Assembly (NCBI GenBank): GCA_025357835.1 | Contig: JANYLM010000018.1 | Coordinates: 1-45,364 of the forward strand | Direction: 5' to 3' | Source: Gammaproteobacteria bacterium | Lineage (GTDB): Bacteria; Pseudomonadota; Gammaproteobacteria; Steroidobacterales; Steroidobacteraceae | DNA length: 45,364 bases | Part shown: piece after piece, positions 23,965 through 31,969 of the stretch | How the letters are laid out: each line of letters starts with the position of its first letter | Position numbering within the stretch: position 1 is the stretch's first letter | Translations under genes and position numbers: made by a program | Notes under the pieces: generated by a model | Told to the model about the DNA's origin: nothing | What the model saw: the letters and a program-made list of their open reading frames with translations, nothing else | Database searches by the model: none

Positions 23965-24288
23965 ATGAGGATTTTCTCTGCCGTCCTGGCTCTTGCACTG
24001 GTATTGCTGCAATACCGGCTATGTATCTCGGACCAAGGCATACGCGAGGTATCGCGCCTGCAGGCTGCCATCGACACGCAGGTTGCGGCCAATCGCGAGC
24101 AGAGCGACCGCAATCGGCAATTGGTTGCGGAGGTGAACGATCTTAAGGTCGGTCTGACCGCGCTCGAGGAGCGAGCCCGAAGTGAACTGGGTATGGTCGG
24201 CAATAGCGAAACCTTTTATCAAGTCGTGACCGCGGCGACTCCGGCGCCCGCCGCACCTGCTTCTCCCGTTACCGCTCGCGCACAATGA
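23965..24288 (+). CDS. ftsB: Cell division protein FtsB
   Basis: FtsB is a small bitopic inner-membrane protein that joins FtsL and FtsQ and helps activate septal peptidoglycan synthesis. The 107-residue product has an N-terminal membrane helix (about residues 3-20, FSAVLALALVLLQYRL) and the family's LQYRL motif. A periplasmic coiled coil follows (about 28-75), with LEERARSELGM and the conserved ETFYQVV end. An Ala/Pro-rich extension of about 18 residues follows. Its location between eno and ispD is standard. The stop overlaps the ispDF start (ATGA). The preceding 25-nt gap after eno has no clear terminator. Confidence 0.93.
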   Translation: MRIFSAVLALALVLLQYRLCISDQGIREVSRLQAAIDTQVAANREQSDRNRQLVAEVNDLKVGLTALEERARSELGMVGNSETFYQVVTAATPAPAAPASPVTARAQ

Positions 24289-25547
24289 AGCCGGCCGTTG
24301 CGACGCGGCGCGTGTGGGCTATCGTTCCCGCCGCGGGAAGCGGCGCGCGCTTCGCCGCATCGGCGCCGGGCAGTGCGCCGAAGCAATATGCCCCGCTGCT
24401 CGGCGCCACCGTTCTGGAATGGTCCTTGCGCGAGCTGTTGGCCGAGCCGCGGGTGCATGCCGTCGTGGTTGCGCTCGCACCCGATGATGCTCATTGGGCG
24501 GGCATCGCGGCGAGGCTCCATTGCCCCAAGCTTTTAACCACTACAGGCGGCGCCAATCGACAGGATACGGTGATCAATGGCCTGGATTTTTTGGCGGCAC
24601 AGGCTGCGGCGGACGATTGGATATTAGTCCACGACGCAGCGCGTCCCTGTTTGAACGCCAGCGACCTTTGCGCCCTGCTCGATGCCCTGGGCGCCTGCGC
24701 GGTGCAGCCCACGCCCAACACGTCGGAGCCCGGCGGCGGGGCGATTACTGACGGCGGGCCCAGTTTTGCCGGCGCCGTGCTCGCGGCGCCCATCGTCGAC
24801 ACCGTGAAGCGCGAACATGGCGACCATGTGGCAACCGTGGATCGCCACGGGCTGTGGCGGGCATTGACGCCGCAGATATTTGCCTTCGCGCAGTTGCGCG
24901 ACGCCTTGAAAGAAGCAAGGCTTGCCGGCATCGCGGTGACCGATGAGGCACAGGCTATCGAACGAATGGGCTTTCGGCCAAGGCTGGTGCCGGGTTCCGC
25001 ATTCAACGTCAAGGTGACGCGTGCCGAGGATTTGAGCATCGTCGCAAGGATATTGAAAATGACTGAGGATACGCGGATGCGAGTGGGACAGGGTTTCGAC
25101 GTACACGCCTTCGGCGAAGGCGACCATGTCATTTTGGGGGGAGTGCGCATCGCACATTCCAAGGGGGTGGTCGCGCATTCGGACGGCGACGTGATCATTC
25201 ACGCCCTCTGCGATGCCATGCTGGGGGCGTTGGGCGATGGCGACATCGGCCAGCACTTCCCCGACAGCGATCCGCGATATCGCGGCGCGGACAGCCGCGT
25301 GTTCCTGCGAGTGGTGGCGGCGCGCATGCAGGCCGCCGGCCTGAGACTGATCAATGCGGACGTCACGGTGCTTGCCGAAGCGCCGCGGGTCGCGGCGCAT
25401 CGCGCCGCGATGGCCGCGAATCTCTGCGCCGATCTCGGCGTCTCTGCGCAGCTCATCAATATCAAAGCCACCACCACGGAGCGCCTAGGGTTCATCGGCC
25501 GCGGCGAAGGGCTGGCCGCGTCGGCGTCCGTGTTGTTGGGTCCCTGA
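24285..25547 (+). CDS. ispDF: Bifunctional IspD-IspF fusion (MEP pathway)
   Basis: One open frame of 420 codons encodes two MEP-pathway enzymes. Residues 1 to about 258 are 2-C-methylerythritol 4-phosphate cytidylyltransferase (IspD): AIVPAAGSGARF, APKQYAPLLGATVLEW, LVHDAARPC, and the C-terminal NVKVTRAEDL. Residues from about 259 to 420 are MEcPP synthase (IspF): MRVGQGFDVHAF with its metal ligands, LGGVRIAHSKGVVAHSDGDV, FPDSDPRY, and KATTTERLGFIGRGEG. The linker is only about a dozen residues. Internal ATGs at 25059 and 25077 each have a purine-rich SD-like stretch, so separate IspF could also be made. The IspD part has an extra Gly/Pro loop (about residues 145-160). In E. coli these are two separate genes. 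The intermediate step enzyme IspE is not in the window. Confidence 0.95.
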   Translation: MKPAVATRRVWAIVPAAGSGARFAASAPGSAPKQYAPLLGATVLEWSLRELLAEPRVHAVVVALAPDDAHWAGIAARLHCPKLLTTTGGANRQDTVINGLDFLAAQAAADDWILVHDAARPCLNASDLCALLDALGACAVQPTPNTSEPGGGAITDGGPSFAGAVLAAPIVDTVKREHGDHVATVDRHGLWRALTPQIFAFAQLRDALKEARLAGIAVTDEAQAIERMGFRPRLVPGSAFNVKVTRAEDLSIVARILKMTEDTRMRVGQGFDVHAFGEGDHVILGGVRIAHSKGVVAHSDGDVIIHALCDAMLGALGDGDIGQHFPDSDPRYRGADSRVFLRVVAARMQAAGLRLINADVTVLAEAPRVAAHRAAMAANLCADLGVSAQLINIKATTTERLGFIGRGEGLAASASVLLGP

Positions 25548-25557
25548 GGCCTTGAGC

Positions 25558-26637
25558 ATGCACGGCAGGCGAGCCGATGCGTGGACGCGCGCGGCGTTGC
25601 AGCCGCCGAGAGCTCATGGTGCGCCACTGCCGCCCGCGCAACTCAAGGCTATCCCCGAGGATTTTCATGTCGAGGAGCAGCTATCCTTCGAGCCGTCCGG
25701 GACAGGACCGCACTGGCTGCTGCGTGTGGAGAAACGCACCGCCAACACCCGCTGGGTGGCAGCCGAGATAGCGCGTCTGGCCGGGGTTCCGACCGGCGAC
25801 GTGGGTTACGCCGGCCTCAAGGATAGGCACGCCGTCGCCGTGCAATGGTTCAGCGTGCCGAGCCTAGCCACGGCGGCCGAATTCTGGCTCAACGTCCGCA
25901 CGCCCGAATTCAAGGTACTCGAAGCGCACGCCAATCTACGCAAGCTCAGGCGCGGTGCGCTTTCCGGCAATCGCTTTCGCATCCGCTTGCGCCGCGTGAC
26001 CTGGTCGCGCGAACAATTGGAGTCGAAGCTCGAAGCATTGCGGGCGCATGGCGCGCCCAATTATTTCGGCCCGCAGCGCTTCGGGCGCGACGGCTACAAC
26101 CTGGATCGGGCCGCGGTATGGATGCAAAGCGGAGTTGCGCCGCTGGGCCGCGCCGAGCGCAGCTTTGCGCTATCGGCCGCGCGCTCCCTGGTGTTCAACG
26201 CGGTGCTTGCGCGGCGCGTGGAGGCGGGCGATTGGTCGCAGCTTAGCTACGGCGATCTGGCCAGTCTCGACGGCAGTGGCAGCCACTTCTCCATCGCCGT
26301 CGTCGATGATGAATTGCGGCGTCGCTTGGAGATGTTCGATATTCATCCCTCAGGCCCCCTTTGGGGTCGCGGCAGTCCCGCCAGCCAGGGTCAGGCCTTG
26401 CAGCACGAACTCGGCGTGTCGCGAGAATTGACGGCGGTCACCGATTTGCTGGACGCTCAAGGGTTGTCGCAAGAGCGGCGTGCGCTGCGCTGCGCGATTC
26501 GTGACATATCTGTGGAGCATGATGCGGCTACTTTGACATTGAGTTTTTCGCTGGGCCGTGGACAATTCGCCACCGCGGTGCTGCGTGAAATATGCGAATT
26601 CGAAGGGGTCCCGGAACTCGATGCGGACGAAGACTAA
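25558..26637 (+). CDS. truD: tRNA pseudouridine(13) synthase TruD
   Basis: TruD converts U13 of tRNA-Glu to pseudouridine. The protein has 359 residues from the ATG at 25558 (E. coli 349); a TTG two codons upstream (25552) is also possible. The catalytic Asp lies in the signature GYAGLKDRHAVAVQWFSVP. Other family blocks are IPEDFHVEEQL, ALSGNRFRIRLR, and PNYFGPQRFGRDGYNL, with the TRUD insertion domain between about residues 150 and 300. The gene follows ispDF by 10 nt, as truD follows ispF in E. coli. The truD-surE adjacency of E. coli is broken here by two inserted genes. Confidence 0.94.
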   Translation: MHGRRADAWTRAALQPPRAHGAPLPPAQLKAIPEDFHVEEQLSFEPSGTGPHWLLRVEKRTANTRWVAAEIARLAGVPTGDVGYAGLKDRHAVAVQWFSVPSLATAAEFWLNVRTPEFKVLEAHANLRKLRRGALSGNRFRIRLRRVTWSREQLESKLEALRAHGAPNYFGPQRFGRDGYNLDRAAVWMQSGVAPLGRAERSFALSAARSLVFNAVLARRVEAGDWSQLSYGDLASLDGSGSHFSIAVVDDELRRRLEMFDIHPSGPLWGRGSPASQGQALQHELGVSRELTAVTDLLDAQGLSQERRALRCAIRDISVEHDAATLTLSFSLGRGQFATAVLREICEFEGVPELDADED

Positions 26638-26759
26638 TTTGGAATAGCGTGCCGTTGTCGACATGACCGGCACTCGACCGTCATTGCAATGGGAATAACC
26701 GGGTATCACTGCCGCGCCGCGCCAAGAACGAGCGTGGGCGATCGCGAGGGAGAATTGCA
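26638..26759 (+). other. 122-nt gap between truD and the GST-like gene
   Basis: It contains an imperfect inverted repeat (GTGCCG at 26649-26654 and CGGCAC at 26668-26673, with the palindrome TGTCGACA inside) but no T run. I see no gene. A GAGGGAGAA stretch (26747-26755) is the SD of the next gene. Confidence 0.35.
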
Positions 26760-27398
26760 ATGAAGATTTATTGGATAAGGGCGCAGGCGCCTCGGCGTGT
26801 GCTGGCACTGGTCAAGCATCTAGGCATCGACGCGGAATTGGTGGAGATCGACCTGAAAGCCGGCGGGCTCAAGGCGCCGGGCTATGCCGCGCTAAACCCT
26901 AATATGAAGGTGCCGACGCTGGTGGATGGCGACCAGAGCCTGTGGGAGGGCTCGGCCATCATGGCTTACCTCTGCATCAAATCGGGATCGAACATGTGGC
27001 CGGCACACAATCCCGCCGAGCAGGTCGAAGTGCTGCGCTGGCTTTCGTGGAACGATTGTCATTGGTCGCCCGCCGTCGCTCCGTTCTACTTCGAGCATGT
27101 CGTCCGAACGACCTTCGGGCTCGGGATGCCGGATCGGGAGCTGCTCAAGGCATCCGTGCCGGACTTCTTGAAGTTCGCAGCAGTGCTGAACGGCCACTTG
27201 CAAGGGCGGGACTACGCTGCCTGCGGCAGGCTTACGATTGCCGACTTTCAACTGGCGTCGATGGCGACCGATTGGCGCGAATCAGAAATGCCGCTGGAAG
27301 GGTTCCCCAACATCGTGCGCTGGATCGATGGCCTAATGCGTATTCCCGCCTGGGCCTCGCCTTGGCCGGTCACGCTGGGCTCGGATTACTTCGGCTAG
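26760..27398 (+). CDS. Glutathione S-transferase family protein
   Basis: The 212-residue product has the two-domain GST layout. The N-terminal thioredoxin fold (about 1-80) has LNPNMKVPTLVDGD, with the conserved cis-Pro, and the WEGSAIMAYL glutathione-contact motif. The all-helical C-terminal domain has the RLTIADFQLAS N-capping segment. Cytosolic GSTs conjugate or reduce substrates with glutathione; the substrate here cannot be told. At the start of helix 1, where many bacterial GSTs have a catalytic Ser or Cys, the sequence is RAQAPRRV with Ala, so activity may be altered. It follows truD and is not part of the usual conserved set. Its stop overlaps that of the convergent Smr gene in the palindrome CTAG. 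Confidence 0.85.
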   Translation: MKIYWIRAQAPRRVLALVKHLGIDAELVEIDLKAGGLKAPGYAALNPNMKVPTLVDGDQSLWEGSAIMAYLCIKSGSNMWPAHNPAEQVEVLRWLSWNDCHWSPAVAPFYFEHVVRTTFGLGMPDRELLKASVPDFLKFAAVLNGHLQGRDYAACGRLTIADFQLASMATDWRESEMPLEGFPNIVRWIDGLMRIPAWASPWPVTLGSDYFG

Positions 27399-27985
27399 GC
27401 TCGGAGCAACACGTACACGGCGCCGGCACCGCCGTCGATGGCGCGAGCGGAAACGAATGCCATGACGTCCAAGTGACGGCGCAGCCAAAGGTTCACGGCC
27501 ATTTTCAGCACGGGGCCTCGGGCGCCCGAACGATAGCCCTTGCCGTGGATTATTCGCAGGCAGCGGCAGCCGCCTTCGCGCCTGGCTGCGATGAAATCGG
27601 CGAGCTGGTCGCGCGCGACCGATTGACTGAGACCGTGCAGATCCAATTCAGCATCGATGGGGTAGAGGCCGCGGCGCAGTCGGCGCATGACTTGGAGACG
27701 CACACCGGCGCGTTGAAAGGACAGCGCCCCTTCGCCCGTCACGGCATCCGCCGACGTCGCTTCGTTCGACGCCGGGTCGCCGACCAGAGGCATTGCCTCA
27801 TCGAGATTTTCCGTCACGGGTGCCGCGCTCCTGCGCAGGCGCGGCCGGGGTTTGGGTTTCGCGAGACCCGCCGCCAACGGCGTTTGCGCCAAGGGCGTGA
27901 CGTCACGCACCGCCGCGCGAAACGTTTGGGCATCTGCCGAAGCATCATCGGTAGTGCTGCGGCCTGAGGGGCGTTGTTTGACCAT
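27395..27985 (-). CDS. Smr domain-containing protein (SmrA-like)
   Basis: Smr domains, first named from MutS2, are small nucleic-acid-binding or endonuclease modules; the stand-alone proteobacterial proteins are not well defined. With the ATG at 27985 the product has 196 residues. The N-terminal 80 residues are Ala/Pro/Arg-rich. The Smr domain begins at about residue 110 with AELDLHGLSQSVARDQLADF and includes CLRIIHGKGYRSGARGPVLK. A 217-codon version beginning at 28048 is open, but its extra part is weak. It is divergent from surE (93 nt between starts) and convergent with the GST-like gene. The motif supports the family call strongly. Confidence 0.85.
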   Translation of the reverse strand: MVKQRPSGRSTTDDASADAQTFRAAVRDVTPLAQTPLAAGLAKPKPRPRLRRSAAPVTENLDEAMPLVGDPASNEATSADAVTGEGALSFQRAGVRLQVMRRLRRGLYPIDAELDLHGLSQSVARDQLADFIAARREGGCRCLRIIHGKGYRSGARGPVLKMAVNLWLRRHLDVMAFVSARAIDGGAGAVYVLLRA

Positions 27986-28078
27986 GAATACGGGACTCGA
28001 TCGGCTATCGGGGTTTCCGGCGTTACAGTATAGTCCGCACGGCGACACCCGCCAGCTTGGGTCAGGCTGTTAAATCTC

Positions 28079-28843
28079 GTGAAAATCCTTCTTTCAAATG
28101 ACGACGGTTATCGGGCAGAAGGCCTGACCGCGCTTGGGGTAGCCATCCGGCCCTTGGGCGCCGTGACTATCGTAGCGCCGGATCGGAATCGCAGCGGTGC
28201 GAGCAACTCCCTCACCCTCGATGTGCCGGTGCGCGCGGCCCGGTACGACACGGATTCCTACTACGTCAACGGCACCCCGACCGACTGCGTGCATCTAGCG
28301 ATTTCCGGACTATTCGATTTTGAGCACGACATTGTGGTCTCGGGCGTGAACGACGGCGCCAATCTCGGCGACGATACCCTGTATTCGGGAACCGTGGCCG
28401 CCGCCGTCGAGGGTCGCTTTCTCGGTCTTCCCGCCATCGCGGTGTCGCTCTGCGTCGAGCCGGGCAGTCCGCGCAATTTCGCCGCCGCCGCGCAAGTGGC
28501 GGCGCAGCTCGTGCGCCGCATGGCGCAGGACCGATTGCAGGGGCCCGAAGTGGGGCCGGTCATCCTCAATGTGAATGTGCCGGATCTGCCGGATGGGCAG
28601 CTGCGCGGCATTAAGGTGACTCGCCTCGGCAGCCGCCACCGCAGCAAGTCCATCGTGAAGGCAAAAGACCCGCGAGGCCGCAATGTGTATTGGGTGGGCA
28701 ACGCCGGCGCGGGCCAGGATGCAGGGCCCGGCACGGATTTTCACGCGGTCGCTGAGGGTTTTGCGTCCATAACGCCCTTGCAAATCGATTTGACTCGTCA
28801 TGCCGCTCTGCCCGAATTGCAGAAGTGGCTCAAGCTTGAGTAG
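28079..28843 (+). CDS. surE: 5'/3'-nucleotidase SurE
   Basis: SurE is a metal-dependent phosphatase acting on nucleoside monophosphates, and on polyphosphate in some species, linked to stationary-phase survival. The protein has 254 residues. The active-site NDDGY lies at residues 7-11, followed by [30 protein letters not shown], and [20 protein letters not shown]. The start is GTG at 28079, with only a poor SD (CTGTTAAATCTC). It heads the conserved surE-pcm-nlpD operon and is separated from pcm by 4 nt. Confidence 0.96.
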   Translation: MKILLSNDDGYRAEGLTALGVAIRPLGAVTIVAPDRNRSGASNSLTLDVPVRAARYDTDSYYVNGTPTDCVHLAISGLFDFEHDIVVSGVNDGANLGDDTLYSGTVAAAVEGRFLGLPAIAVSLCVEPGSPRNFAAAAQVAAQLVRRMAQDRLQGPEVGPVILNVNVPDLPDGQLRGIKVTRLGSRHRSKSIVKAKDPRGRNVYWVGNAGAGQDAGPGTDFHAVAEGFASITPLQIDLTRHAALPELQKWLKLE

Positions 28844-28847
28844 CTTC

Positions 28848-29513
28848 ATGGAAGGTCCGCGGCTCAGCGGTATCGGGATGACCTCGGCGCGCACCCGAGA
28901 GCGCCTCGTGCAGCGCTTGCAGGAACAGGGAATTGCCGATCGCCGGGTGCTGGATCGGATTCGCAACGTACCGCGGCACCTATTTATGGACGAGGCGCTC
29001 GCGAGCCGCGCCTATGAAGACACGGCGTTGCCGATCGGATTCGGCCAAACCATCTCGCAGCCGTATGTGGTGGCGCGCATGACGGAGGCGCTGCTGGAGG
29101 CCGGGGAGGTCCGACATGCGCTGGAGATCGGTACGGGCTGCGGCTACCAAACGGCCGTACTATCGCCGTTGGTGGAGAAAATCTACACCATCGAGCGAAT
29201 CGCCAGCCTACTCGGACGTGCGCGGCGCACCCTGCGCGAGCTGCGTATTAGAAATGTCAATTTCCGTCATGATGATGGCAATGTGGGTTGGGCGGCGCGC
29301 GCGCCCTATGACGGGATATTGTTGACGGCAGCACCGCATGCCGTGCCCCCCGCGCTGTTCGAGCAGCTGGCGGTCGGCGGCCGGCTGATCGCGCCGGTGG
29401 GCCCGGACGGCCGCCAAGAGCTGTATCGTTACACCAAGGGTGACACGCGGATCGAGCGCCAGTCGCTCGGTCCCGTGAGTTTCGTACCCTTGCTATCGGG
29501 ATTGCAACGTTAG
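28848..29513 (+). CDS. pcm: Protein-L-isoaspartate O-methyltransferase
   Basis: Pcm methylates isoaspartyl residues in aged proteins with S-adenosylmethionine, starting their repair. From the ATG at 28848 there are 221 residues, near the usual length. Family features are RERLVQRLQEQGI, ALPIGFGQTISQPYVVARM, the SAM-binding ALEIGTGCGYQTAVL, VEKIYTIERI, and DGILLTAAPHAVPPALFEQL, with the C-terminal VSFVPLL. An ATG further upstream at 28800 would overlap surE by 44 nt and add residues without family similarity, so I prefer 28848. The stop is 2 nt before the TTG of nlpD. Confidence 0.95.
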   Translation: MEGPRLSGIGMTSARTRERLVQRLQEQGIADRRVLDRIRNVPRHLFMDEALASRAYEDTALPIGFGQTISQPYVVARMTEALLEAGEVRHALEIGTGCGYQTAVLSPLVEKIYTIERIASLLGRARRTLRELRIRNVNFRHDDGNVGWAARAPYDGILLTAAPHAVPPALFEQLAVGGRLIAPVGPDGRQELYRYTKGDTRIERQSLGPVSFVPLLSGLQR

Positions 29514-29515
29514 CG

Positions 29516-30361
29516 TTGCGCGCCGCGCGCTCGATCTGCGCTATTGGATTGTGCTGCTTGGTGCTGGGCGCCTGTGTCGATACCACTCGCGACGGTCCGG
29601 AAGGCTATGTGGTTCGGCCCGATGACACTCTCTACAGCATCGCCTGGCGTCACGATGTCGACTTTCGCGATTTGGCGCGATGGAACAACCTGGGCAGCGA
29701 TTATCGTATCGTGGTGGGCCAGGTCTTGCTGTTGGGTCCGCTCGGATCGCCATCCTCCGATCGAGGCGCACCTCGGACGGCACCTGAGCCGGTTCCGGCA
29801 GCTGCTCCCGGCCCGGGGCCGCATGCGCAGGAACTGCCGCAGGTGGGCAAGCCGCGGCCGCTCACTGAGTTTCAGGCCAACGGCACGACGCCGGCGGCAT
29901 CGAATCCTGCTTCCGCGGCGAGACCGACAACAGTAACTAACTCGGTGACCTCGGCGCGTCCGGCAACCGCCGCACGGTCGGCAGGCGCCGCCGGTGGGTC
30001 CTCGAGATGGGTTTGGCCGACCGACCGTGTGGGCGCGCCCCGTCCGGTGCCGGGCGGAGGCATTCTTCTGTCGGGACGCTTGGGCCAGGACGTGCGCGCG
30101 GCGAGTGCCGGTCGGGTGGTCTATGCCGGCAGTGGTTTGCGCGGCTATGGCAATTTAATCATCATTAAACACGCCGACAGTTTGCTTTCCGCCTATGCAC
30201 ACAATCGCGAACTGCTGGTGCATGACGGCCTTGAGGTCACCACCGGTGAGGTGATCGCGCACATGGGGGAGGGCGGACCCCGGTCACCTACCCTGTACTT
30301 CGAAATACGCCAGAACGGCAAGCCGGTCGATCCCATGCTCTTTCTTTCGAAGGTAAAGTAA
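29516..30361 (+). CDS. nlpD: Lipoprotein NlpD (LysM and degenerate LytM/M23 domain)
   Basis: NlpD is an outer-membrane lipoprotein that activates the amidase AmiC at the division site. The 281-residue product starts at a TTG. It has a lipobox near residue 20 (LVLGAC), a LysM peptidoglycan-binding domain (about 28-78: GYVVRPDDTLYSIAWRHD), and a Pro/Ala/Thr linker. The C-terminal LytM domain (about 162-281) has VVYAGSGLRGYGNLIIIKH and LYFEIRQNGKPVDPM. The zinc ligands of active M23 peptidases are replaced, as in other NlpD proteins, so it is a regulator, not an enzyme. The end of the operon is unusual: rpoS, its common next gene, is not here. Confidence 0.94.
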   Translation: MRAARSICAIGLCCLVLGACVDTTRDGPEGYVVRPDDTLYSIAWRHDVDFRDLARWNNLGSDYRIVVGQVLLLGPLGSPSSDRGAPRTAPEPVPAAAPGPGPHAQELPQVGKPRPLTEFQANGTTPAASNPASAARPTTVTNSVTSARPATAARSAGAAGGSSRWVWPTDRVGAPRPVPGGGILLSGRLGQDVRAASAGRVVYAGSGLRGYGNLIIIKHADSLLSAYAHNRELLVHDGLEVTTGEVIAHMGEGGPRSPTLYFEIRQNGKPVDPMLFLSKVK

Positions 30362-30615
30362 TTTCAACCTTTGTTGTATAAACCATTGAATTTGTTAAAT
30401 ATTATTTATCAGTAAAGTCAATTACCCATAGTCTTGCGACCTTACTTTACGTGTGCTTAACTGTGCGCTGATCGGGAAAGTCCATTTGCGGGGCGCTGCA
30501 GGCTTACACGGGGTCAAAGGGATAAAAGAGTAACTAGATCAAGAAGAACAATAATTCTCGATGCCGTATTGATTGTGTTTGCCGTAAGCGCCCTGCCATT
30601 TTATTCTCAGTATCC
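30362..30615. other. AT-rich 254-nt gap between nlpD and a leftward DUF498 gene
   Basis: This is clearly the most AT-rich stretch of the window, especially 30362-30430. I see no tRNA, IS end or terminator. A rightward frame without an ATG or GTG start, open from 30461 to a TAG at 30617-30619, has a hydrophobic end (ILDAVLIVFAVSALPFYSQY). It overlaps the 3' end of the DUF498 gene and may be chance or a gene remnant. In many relatives rpoS sits here. Confidence 0.5.
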
Positions 30616-30984
30616 TTAGACCATCAGCAGCCCCACCACGCGGCGCTGTTCGGCCACCAGCACATTGAACGTGCGGCAGGCTGCACCCGTATCCATGACC
30701 TCGAAGCCGATACCGGCGCTTAAGAATTGAACTCGGAAGGCCGCGGCCGGAAAAATTTGGCGCTGCCCGGTTCCCAACAGAATGAGCTCCGGATCGAGCG
30801 CGAGGATGCGCGACGCATCGAAGTCCAATAGATCATTCATGCTCCGAACACTGGGCAGGGTCAGTACGACGGAGGCGCTGAGCATCACGGTCTCGCGATA
30901 AGTGTCATCGTTGATGCGCAGCTCGCCGCCTCCATAGGCGCGGATCAAATGAGTGCTGGAACTTGAGTCCCGGGTGAAGCGCAT
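30616..30984 (-). CDS. Mth938-like / DUF498 (NDUFAF3-like) domain protein
   Basis: The 122-residue product fits the DUF498 (Xcc1710/Mth938/NDUFAF3) fold. It has a central LDPELILLGTGQ, FPAAAFRVQFLSAGIGFEVMDT, and ACRTFNVLVAEQR near the end. The mitochondrial member NDUFAF3 helps assemble complex I; the bacterial role is not established. It is divergent from the COG4255-like gene at 31020 (35 nt between starts) and sits alone on the minus strand. The start at 30984 gives MRFTRDSSSST. The family call rests on the LGTGxxQ and MDTxAACRTFN motifs recalled from relatives. Confidence 0.8.
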   Translation of the reverse strand: MRFTRDSSSSTHLIRAYGGGELRINDDTYRETVMLSASVVLTLPSVRSMNDLLDFDASRILALDPELILLGTGQRQIFPAAAFRVQFLSAGIGFEVMDTGAACRTFNVLVAEQRRVVGLLMV

Positions 30985-31019
30985 GTGCGTAAGATACTGA
31001 AATTGGCGGCGGAGCGTTC

Positions 31020-31964
31020 GTGTCTACTCATTTCTACCGTTTTGCCCTGGGTGCGCACCATCCCCAACGCTCGCGGCTGCTGGAAGGACTACTGGCGCGC
31101 GCCGATGGCTGCAGCGCGGTGATGGATTGGCGCAGGGATGCGTTTGGCGCGATTGCGCCGAAATCGACTTGCATGCCGGGTGTGGGCGCCGCGGCCTTGT
31201 ACGCCGACAGGGGAGCGGTGGATGATGCGTCGGTGTTCATGGCGACGCCGGTTCACTATGTGGCCGAGATGAATAATGTGCGTTTGCCGCAGGACGGCAT
31301 TCTGTCGCTGCTCCCGGCGGAAGCCGCGGCGCTGGCCGTCGATTTCAATCGAGTGTGGAATGACGCGGGCATCCGTATGCTCGCCGGCCGAGACGCCGGG
31401 CTATTTTGCGCAATCGATGCGGCGCTCGATGCAATGACCCGCGATCCCGAAGATGTGCTTGATCGGCATATTGAAAGCTATTTACCGAGTGGTGCCGCGG
31501 CGCCGCGGCTGCGGCAGCTGATGAGCGAAGTCGAAATGTGGTTGTTCGAGCATGCCGTGAATCGAACTCGGCTCAGCGCAGGGGCGGCTGCCGTCAACGG
31601 CCTGTGGCTGTGGGGAGGCGGTCCTGCCTTACGCTCGCTGCCGGCCGTCGACGGCTGGGCGGTGGGTGAGGATCCGTTCTTCCGAGCGTTCGCGGCGCAG
31701 CCCGAAAGGTTTCGCGCCCAGGGCTCGGGGTGGACCGCGCGTGCGCCCTCGAGCTCGGGGGTCGCGGTGATTGCCGCGGTACCGGGTACGGATGCCTGGC
31801 GTGACGTAGAGTCGCGTTGGCTAGAACGCTCGGTGGCCGATTTGACCTCGGGGCGGATCGCGCGGCTCGATCTGTCGGCGGGTAACCGAGTTTTCAGCGT
31901 CGGTCCGCGCTGGAAGTGGCGCCTGTGGCGCCGTCGTCGACCTTGGTGGGAGTCTTTCGCGTGA
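31020..31964 (+). CDS. COG4255-like conserved protein (often annotated as phosphoglycerate-mutase-like)
   Basis: The 314-residue product resembles a proteobacterial family (COG4255) that databases often call a regulatory or cofactor-independent phosphoglycerate mutase-like protein. The signature is LMSEVEMWLFEHAVNRTR followed by AVNGLWLWGGGPAL. No metal or catalytic site of true iPGM is evident, so I give no enzyme function. The C-terminal end is Trp/Arg-rich (WKWRLWRRRRPWW). The start is GTG at 31020. It is followed by recJ with a 5-nt gap, or 4-nt overlap if recJ starts at the GTG at 31961, suggesting co-transcription. The family is usually seen upstream of recJ in related bacteria. Confidence 0.7.
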   Translation: MSTHFYRFALGAHHPQRSRLLEGLLARADGCSAVMDWRRDAFGAIAPKSTCMPGVGAAALYADRGAVDDASVFMATPVHYVAEMNNVRLPQDGILSLLPAEAAALAVDFNRVWNDAGIRMLAGRDAGLFCAIDAALDAMTRDPEDVLDRHIESYLPSGAAAPRLRQLMSEVEMWLFEHAVNRTRLSAGAAAVNGLWLWGGGPALRSLPAVDGWAVGEDPFFRAFAAQPERFRAQGSGWTARAPSSSGVAVIAAVPGTDAWRDVESRWLERSVADLTSGRIARLDLSAGNRVFSVGPRWKWRLWRRRRPWWESFA

Positions 31965-31969
31965 CCGCC

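Noticed and set aside
26649..26673. Inverted repeat after truD as a terminator
   Set aside because: The stem is imperfect and no T run follows.
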